A stretch of DNA of 10,653 nt from Firmicutes bacterium CAG:475 (GTDB taxonomy: Bacteria > Bacillota > Clostridia > Christensenellales > CAG-917), in the NCBI GenBank assembly GCA_000434435.1, contig FR895579.1:5118-15770 (forward strand), read 5' to 3'. Of the stretch, positions 6,713 to 10,653 are shown one piece after another. How positions within the stretch are numbered: the first letter of the stretch is position 1; each line of letters starts with the position of its first letter. Made by a program: the position numbers and the translations under genes. The notes beneath the pieces were generated by a model. That model worked only from the letters and a program-made list of their open reading frames with translations. It had not been told where the DNA came from and searched no databases.

Positions 6713-8032
6713 ATGAGAGATGAACTCAAAAAGTACGGCGATGAAGCCTACAAAATGGTAGAGTATGCCGCGCGCGAGATAGGCCCGCGTCTTCCCGGCT
6801 CGAACAACGAGAAGAAGTATCACGACTATATGTCGGACAAGCTCAAAGAGTTGGGACTCAATCCCGTCACCGAGAGCTTCGTGTTCGCGCCTCACGCGTC
6901 TATCGGCGGATTGCCGTATGCAGGTTGGGCAGGCATAATCGGTTGCGTGCTCACCGTGCTTGCAACGATACTTGCAAGTTTGTCCGCTTACGCCGGACTT
7001 GCAATGCACTTCGTATGCACGATGTACATGATTTGTACGTGGATTTGGCTTGTGGTGAGCGTGTTTAAGTATCACACTTGTTTCGACTGGTGCTTTAAGC
7101 ACAAAGTGTCGCACAACACCTACGCAGAGCTTCTTCCCGAGGACGGAAAATACGATTATACGATTTTCCTTTCGGGGCACACCGACACCAGCTGGACGCT
7201 CAAACTCAGCGCGTCGCAAAACAAACTCGGATTTGTGGGCGTGGTGCTTCGCTTGGCACTCGGCGCAATCGCGGTTGCCGCCGTCACGATTGTCAGCGTC
7301 GTTATGCTTATTCTCATAATGATGCTCAATTACGGCACGGACACGCTTTCTTACGACACCCTTGTCAATACCGCAAAGGCATATTACGTCATAAAACAAA
7401 TGGTGTTGTATTCTTCGCCTATCGTCATCATCTGCGCATTCTTGCTCACGATGTACAACGAAAAGACGGAAGCAATCGCTTCCCCCGGCGCAATGGACAA
7501 TGCAACCGGCGTTTCGATTGCATATCAAGTTGTAAAATACTACAAGGAAAACCCCGACAAGATGCCCAAAAACTGCCGCATCGTCGATTGCAACATCGGT
7601 GCGGAGGAGTCGGGACTGCGCGGTTCTATCGCATTCACTCGCAAGCACAAAAACGACGGCATGCTTGACAATGCCTATCACATCAACATCGACTCGGTTG
7701 CCGACGAGGATTATTTTGAAGTCATCCACGGCGACAGCTGGCTTTGCCCGCACTTCGACAAAGATTTGGAGCGTATGTTCAAGGAAGCCATGAGGGAAGC
7801 AGGCATCAAAAATCCCGGCGATATCGCAAACCCCGTCGGCGGTTGCGATTCCACGCCTTTCCAAAAATCAGGCGTAAAATCCATCACTTTCGCCGCTCAA
7901 AATCCCGTCATGAGCCATTATTATCACACCTACCACGACGTGCCCGAGCGTTTCTCCGCAGAAACGGTGGGACTCGGATTGGACGTGGTGCTCCGCGTCA
8001 TCGACAAGATAGACCAAGAGCATACAAGATAA
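6713..8032 (+). CDS. Membrane-embedded M28-family zinc metallopeptidase
   Basis: A 439-residue co-catalytic zinc peptidase of the M28 (aminopeptidase Y/S-like) group. All expected metal and catalytic residues are visible in order: H156 and D158 in SGHTDTS, the bridging aspartate D262 in PGAMDNATG, the catalytic/metal glutamates E298-E299 in GAEESG, D327 in INIDSV, and H405 in YHTYHD. It should therefore be active. Unlike soluble M28 enzymes, the fold is interrupted by hydrophobic segments at about 72-93 and 95-118, before the first zinc ligand, and at about 174-205 and 230-248, between the first ligand pair and the bridging aspartate. There is no N-terminal signal peptide. The start has GAGG five bases upstream. 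It sits between two terminators and appears monocistronic, although I found no clear promoter. Substrate is unknown. A soluble peptidase with chance hydrophobic loops is unlikely given the segment lengths. Confidence 0.88.
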   Translation: MRDELKKYGDEAYKMVEYAAREIGPRLPGSNNEKKYHDYMSDKLKELGLNPVTESFVFAPHASIGGLPYAGWAGIIGCVLTVLATILASLSAYAGLAMHFVCTMYMICTWIWLVVSVFKYHTCFDWCFKHKVSHNTYAELLPEDGKYDYTIFLSGHTDTSWTLKLSASQNKLGFVGVVLRLALGAIAVAAVTIVSVVMLILIMMLNYGTDTLSYDTLVNTAKAYYVIKQMVLYSSPIVIICAFLLTMYNEKTEAIASPGAMDNATGVSIAYQVVKYYKENPDKMPKNCRIVDCNIGAEESGLRGSIAFTRKHKNDGMLDNAYHINIDSVADEDYFEVIHGDSWLCPHFDKDLERMFKEAMREAGIKNPGDIANPVGGCDSTPFQKSGVKSITFAAQNPVMSHYYHTYHDVPERFSAETVGLGLDVVLRVIDKIDQEHTR

Positions 8033-8045
8033 TCAAACGATAACG

Positions 8046-8104
8046 AAAAGCCTTTTTGCGATTCTGCCATACACAGAGCAGATGCAAAAGGGCTTTTTGT
8101 TATT
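8046..8104 (+). terminator. Intrinsic terminator after the M28 peptidase
   Basis: AAAAGCCTTTTTGC (8046-8059) pairs with GCAAAAGGGCTTTT (8084-8097), 14 pairs with one G-T wobble, around a 24-base loop. A T-rich tract continues to about 8104. It begins 13 bases after the stop codon and directly abuts the hairpin repeat element that starts at 8105. Confidence 0.85.
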
Positions 8105-8206
8105 GAGCCGCAACGGCACGCAAGTGATATGCACGCAAAGCGTGCGTGATATTGTTGCCTGAGGCAACAGTGATATTTGCGCTTTGCGCAAGTGATATTG
8201 CAACTT
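8105..8206. repeat. Triloop multi-hairpin repeat element, copy 1 (broken at its right end)
   Basis: GAGCC-GCAA-CGGC opens with a short stem (GCCG, loop CAA, CGGC). Then come four GTGATAT heptamers at 8124, 8146, 8170 and 8192, each followed by a perfect hairpin with a three-base loop. These are GCACGC/AAA/GCGTGC (8131-8145), TGTTGCC/TGA/GGCAACA (8153-8169) and TTGCGC/TTT/GCGCAA (8177-8191). The fourth hairpin starts as TGCAAC at 8199 but loses its right arm, because hslU sequence begins at 8207. The element matches copy 2 at 10437-10539 nearly base for base. It encodes no protein of its own; a frame reading through it into hslU is incidental. Confidence 0.9.
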
Positions 8207-8638
8207 TTCATTTTGTTCATCGCCGCGGGCGCGTTCCACATCTCGCGCATGGAGGATTTGATCCCCGAACTTCAAGGCAGATTCCCCATCCGCGTGGAAC
8301 TTGACAACCTCACAAAAGACGATTTCGTCAAAATTCTCACCGAACCCGACAACGCCGTGCTCAAACAATACAAAGAGCTTTTGGGCGTTGACGGCGTGTC
8401 GCTCAACTTTACGGACGAGGCGATAGACGAGATTGCAAGAGTTGCTTTCGAAGAGAACGAAAACAGCGAAAATCTCGGCGCTCGTCGCTTGCACGCAGTT
8501 CTCGAAGCACTCCTCAAAGACGTGCTTTACGAGGCGGACGACAACGTGACGAAGGAAATCAACATCGACAAATCCTACGTCGAGCAACATTTGAGCACAA
8601 CGCTGAAAGAAAGAAATTTGCGTAGATTTATAATCTGA
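8207..8638 (+). pseudogene. hslU: 5'-truncated hslU remnant (C-terminal third of the HslUV ATPase)
   Basis: The 143 codons from 8207 read as the C-terminal part of HslU, the AAA+ unfoldase of the HslUV protease. ILFIAAGAFH is followed by DLIPELQGRFPIRVEL, then ILTEP, then NLGARRLH with the sensor-2 arginine (8477-8494). It ends in RRFII, matching the C-terminal tail that HslU inserts into HslV. Full-length HslU has roughly 440-460 residues. Here the I domain, Walker A and Walker B are absent, and no hslV is nearby. The frame is intact, with no stop or frameshift, which suggests a recent loss or retained function. The first in-frame ATG (8249) has no ribosome binding site, and an upstream TTG (8177) lies inside the hairpin element, so translation is doubtful. 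The break falls exactly at the end of the truncated element copy. It may survive because its 3' end carries the hisS upstream region. Confidence 0.88.
8629..8634 (+). promoter_or_regulatory. Possible -10 element for hisS inside the hslU 3' end
   Basis: A TATAAT hexamer overlaps the last codons of the hslU remnant, 30 bases before the hisS ATG. No good -35 lies 17 bases upstream, so this is a weak call; hisS could instead be transcribed from further upstream. Confidence 0.3.
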
Positions 8639-8663
8639 AAAAATCGCGAGGCAAAAGGATATT

Positions 8664-9914
8664 ATGATAAACATACCAAAGGGCACAAAAGACATGCTTC
8701 CGCAAGAGGCATACAAGTGGCATTACGTCGAGAATATCGCAAGAGAAGTTGCGGCTTGCTTCGGCTTTAAGGAAATCCGCACGCCTATGTTCGAACACAC
8801 CGAACTCTTTTTGAGAGGCGTGGGCGAAACTACGGACATCGTAACGAAGGAAATGTACACCTTTGACGACAAGGGCGGCAGAAGTATGACTCTTCGCCCC
8901 GAAGGTACGGCGGGCGTTGCGCGTTGCTTCATCGAAAACGGCTTGCATCAAGGCGTTATGCCTATGAAAGCGTACTATATCGCAAGCATTTTCCGCTATG
9001 AGAAACCGCAAAACGGCAGACTCAGAGAGCATCATCAGTTCGGCGTGGAATGTTACGGCTCGGACAGCCCTAGCGCAGACGCGGAAGTTATCACGCTTGC
9101 CTCGACGTTTTTGAGAAAAGTAGGACTCAAAAATCTCGAACTCAATCTCAACAGCATAGGTTGCCCCAAGTGCAGAGCGGAATATAACAAGGCTCTAAAA
9201 GAATACATCGGCGCAAACTTGCACCTTATGTGCGGACAATGTCAGGCAAGATTCGAGAAGAATCCGCTCCGTATCCTCGATTGCAAAGAGGAGAAGTGCA
9301 AGGAAATAACCAAAAACGCGCCCAAAATCACCGATTACCTTTGCGACGATTGCAGAGCGCACTTTCAAGAGGTGCAACGCATTTTGACGTCGTTGGGTAT
9401 AGCGTTTAAAGTCAATCCCGGCATAGTGCGCGGTTTGGACTATTACACGCGCACGGTGTTCGAGTTCGTGTCCACGGATATAGGCGCGCAAGGCACGGTT
9501 TGCGGCGGCGGAAGATACAACAATCTTGTTGAAGAAGTCGGCGGCAAACCCACTCCGGCAGTCGGCTTCGGTTTGGGGCTTGAAAGATTGCTTTTGGTGC
9601 TTGAAAACACAAACAATCTCGAAGCGCAAGAAGAGTGCACGGACGTTTATATCGCACCTATGGGCGAGAAAGCCGAAGAACTTGCAAGAAAGCTCGTGTT
9701 CGATATGCGCAACGCAGGCATAAAGGCGGAAACCGACATCATGAACAGAGGCCTTAAAGCGCAAATGAAGTACGCCGACCGCACGGGTGCAAAATACGTG
9801 TGTGTGCTTGGCGACGACGAGATTGAAAAAGGCGTTGTAAACGTAAAGAGAATGAGCGATTCGGTGACGGAAGAGTGCCGTATCGACGAGCTTTGCAGGT
9901 ATTTTGAAAAATGA
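8664..9914 (+). CDS. hisS: Histidyl-tRNA synthetase
   Basis: It charges tRNA-His with histidine; a class II enzyme that works as a dimer. The length of 416 residues is normal. TLRPEGT is at 76-82, motif 2 FRYEKPQNGR at 110-119, the histidine-specific RGLDYYTRT at 256-264, GGGRYNNL at 281-288 and motif 3 GFGLGLERL at 301-309. The anticodon-binding domain follows. The insertion domain carries eight cysteines in pairs (167/170, 190/193, 207/212, 227/230), a pattern known in Clostridia-type HisRS that may bind zinc. The ATG has AAGGA about five bases upstream. It starts 25 bases after the hslU remnant and its stop overlaps the next gene's start as ATGA, so the two are translationally coupled. HisZ is excluded because the tRNA-synthetase motifs and anticodon domain are complete. 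No T-box is visible. Confidence 0.98.
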   Translation: MINIPKGTKDMLPQEAYKWHYVENIAREVAACFGFKEIRTPMFEHTELFLRGVGETTDIVTKEMYTFDDKGGRSMTLRPEGTAGVARCFIENGLHQGVMPMKAYYIASIFRYEKPQNGRLREHHQFGVECYGSDSPSADAEVITLASTFLRKVGLKNLELNLNSIGCPKCRAEYNKALKEYIGANLHLMCGQCQARFEKNPLRILDCKEEKCKEITKNAPKITDYLCDDCRAHFQEVQRILTSLGIAFKVNPGIVRGLDYYTRTVFEFVSTDIGAQGTVCGGGRYNNLVEEVGGKPTPAVGFGLGLERLLLVLENTNNLEAQEECTDVYIAPMGEKAEELARKLVFDMRNAGIKAETDIMNRGLKAQMKYADRTGAKYVCVLGDDEIEKGVVNVKRMSDSVTEECRIDELCRYFEK

Positions 9915-10339
9915 CCGAAAGAGGAGTAGTCGCAAAAATTAAAGGCAATAAAGCGACGGTGCGTTTCGACAGGCGTAGCGCGTGCGACAAGTGCCATATG
10001 TGCGCAACGACGAAAGACGGTATGAAAGTCGAAGTCGTTGTCGAAAATACGCTGGGGGCAAACGTCGGCGATTTCGTCGAAGTCGAAATGGGCGAAAAGT
10101 ACGTGCTTACGGCGGCGGCAATCGTGTACGTGATACCGCTTGTGCTTATCGGCGCAGGCATTGGCATAGGCACGCTCATCAACGAGCTTGCGCAAGCACT
10201 TTTGGCACTTGCAGGGCTTGTTGTGGGCTTTGTCATCGCAATATTGCTCGATAGACTTGTCATCCGCAAAAAGAAGGGCTTTACTCCGACAATGAAGTCA
10301 ATTTGCCCCGAGAGTGTTGAAGATTATTTGAAAAAATAA
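9911..10339 (+). CDS. RseC/MucC-like membrane protein
   Basis: A 142-residue protein of the RseC/MucC type. An N-terminal cytoplasmic beta-rich part opens with GVVAKIKGNKATVRF, followed by a cysteine cluster C25-x2-C28-x2-C31. Then NTLGANVGDFVEVEMGEK leads into two membrane helices at about 65-90 and 94-113, and a basic tail (RKKKGF). In proteobacteria RseC modulates SoxR reduction or the sigma-E pathway. In Bacillota relatives the role is unsettled, and neither SoxR, RseA nor Rnf genes are in view, so function here is inferred only from fold and motif. The cysteines suggest a redox or metal centre. The ATG overlaps the hisS stop by four bases (ATGA), placing it as the second gene of a hisS operon. 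No U-tract terminator follows; a triloop hairpin unit starts eight bases after its stop codon. Confidence 0.8.
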   Translation: MTERGVVAKIKGNKATVRFDRRSACDKCHMCATTKDGMKVEVVVENTLGANVGDFVEVEMGEKYVLTAAAIVYVIPLVLIGAGIGIGTLINELAQALLALAGLVVGFVIAILLDRLVIRKKKGFTPTMKSICPESVEDYLKK

Positions 10340-10347
10340 TCCTCAAC

Positions 10348-10374
10348 GCGATATTGTCCTTCGGACAGTTGCGG
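10348..10374. repeat. Solo triloop hairpin unit after rseC
   Basis: GCGATAT (10348-10354), one base different from the GTGATAT heptamer, is followed by the perfect hairpin TGTCC/TTC/GGACA (10355-10367) and then GTTGCGG. The last unit of copy 2 has the same order: GTGATAT, a stem with loop TTC, then GTTGTGG. It therefore looks like a single isolated unit of the same repeat family. No T-tract follows, so a terminator role is less likely. Confidence 0.65.
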
Positions 10375-10387
10375 AAGATTTCAGCCT

Positions 10388-10427
10388 ATTCGGAGCGTTC
10401 TTATACACTGTATGTGCCTGTTCGAAG
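10388..10427. repeat. Degenerate 40-base leader repeat, copy A
   Basis: This 40-base stretch aligns without gaps to 10583-10622, with 29 identical positions and a shared core ATGTGCCT-TTC-AAG. Both copies are followed within a few bases by CGAGCCGCAA and a GCCG-type hairpin. It seems to be a conserved lead-in to the hairpin array rather than a gene. No copy is visible before the element at 8105. Confidence 0.55.
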
Positions 10428-10436
10428 ACGGATTCC

Positions 10437-10546
10437 GAGCCGCAACGGCAATGTAAGTGATATGCACGCAAAGTGTGCGTGATATTGTTGCCTATGGCAA
10501 CAGTGATATTTGCGCTTTGCGCAAGTGATATTGCAACTTCGTTGCA
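10437..10546. repeat. Triloop multi-hairpin repeat element, copy 2 (complete array)
   Basis: The order matches copy 1: GCCG/CAA/CGGC stem, then GTGATAT at 10457, 10479, 10503 and 10525, each leading into a perfect triloop hairpin. These are GCACGC/AAA/GTGTGC, TGTTGCC/TAT/GGCAACA, TTGCGC/TTT/GCGCAA and TGCAAC/TTC/GTTGCA (10532-10546). Compared with copy 1, one stem G-C pair becomes G-T, two bases change within a loop, and the linker after the first stem differs (AATGT against ACGC). The fourth hairpin is whole here, showing what copy 1 lost. Confidence 0.9.
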
Positions 10547-10548
10547 GT

Positions 10549-10567
10549 TGTGGGTGGGACCCCCACA
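10549..10567. repeat. G/C-rich hairpin closing copy 2
   Basis: TGTGGG (10549-10554) pairs with CCCACA (10562-10567) around a seven-base loop, two bases after the last triloop hairpin. It differs from the triloop units in loop size and in lacking the GTGATAT heptamer, and may form the right end of the element. No T-tract follows it. Confidence 0.55.
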
Positions 10568-10582
10568 CCCAAACGAACACTC

Positions 10583-10653
10583 ATTTAGGGCGCACTTATT
10601 AACGGAATGTGCCTATTCAAAGTGCGAGCCGCAAGGCGGCGAGAATATGAGCG
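10583..10653. repeat. Leader repeat copy B and start of another hairpin module (cut by window edge)
   Basis: The 40-base leader-like repeat (10583-10622) recurs and is again followed by CGAGCCGCAA, here forming GCCGC/AAG/GCGGC, the same stem type with a three-base loop (about 10628-10640). The following bases to the window end do not start with GTGATAT, so the next module may use a different heptamer. It may also be a different subtype. Confidence 0.5.

Noticed and set aside
6632..7864. Long minus-strand open frame of 410 codons opposite the M28 gene
   Set aside because: Cysteine-, histidine- and arginine-rich shadow of the peptidase gene; it runs across the serS terminator and has no family motifs. 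Similar shadows opposite leuS and serS were rejected for the same reason.
8105..8206. CRISPR-like array
   Set aside because: The constant heptamer is far too short for a CRISPR repeat, the intervening sequences are themselves palindromes, and the same ones occur in both copies; no cas genes are present.
8177..8206. TTG start giving a 153-residue protein through the element into hslU
   Set aside because: The start lies inside a hairpin arm, has no ribosome binding site, and the first residues are only translated repeat sequence.
10348..10374. Intrinsic terminator for hisS-rseC
   Set aside because: The stem is only five pairs and no T-tract follows; the match to the hairpin repeat unit explains it better.

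Overview
The window looks like chromosomal DNA of a bacterium in the Bacillota, probably an uncultured Clostridia-type gut or anaerobic lineage. The grounds are AGGAG-type ribosome binding sites, sigma-A promoters with a TGnTATAAT form, U-tract terminators, a Clostridia-style cysteine-rich HisRS, an HslU remnant, and a tmk-holB pair. No taxon can be fixed from sequence reading alone.

Layout. On the minus strand, positions 1-2672 hold a GH5 glycosidase lipoprotein with its own promoter. Downstream of it are tmk and the start of holB (DNA polymerase III delta prime), overlapping by GTGA and cut by the window edge; they have a second strong promoter. A divergent intergenic region (2616-2844) separates these from a plus-strand run: leuS, serS, a membrane-embedded M28 metallopeptidase, a 5'-truncated hslU remnant, hisS, and an RseC-like membrane protein overlapping hisS by ATGA. 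Clear intrinsic terminators follow serS and the peptidase. No T-box leader is visible before any of the three aminoacyl-tRNA synthetase genes.

The unusual part is a repeated non-coding element, at 8105-8206 and 10437-10546. It consists of tandem perfect hairpins, each closed by a three-base loop, and each of the main stems is preceded by the same heptamer GTGATAT, with a 22-24 base period. Differences between the copies lie in loops, in one G-C to G-T stem change, and in a linker, so base pairing is kept. The first copy is broken inside its last hairpin, and the next base starts the in-frame C-terminal third of hslU: the element sits exactly at a deletion or rearrangement junction. A solo hairpin unit follows rseC, and a degenerate 40-base leader-like direct repeat precedes the second copy and recurs at the window end, where another hairpin begins. 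Together these suggest a modular, mobile or recombination-prone hairpin repeat family.

Functionally the window is mostly translation (LeuRS, SerRS, HisRS) and DNA replication (Tmk, HolB). Added to these are a cell-surface glucan hydrolase, a membrane peptidase and a small redox-type membrane protein.
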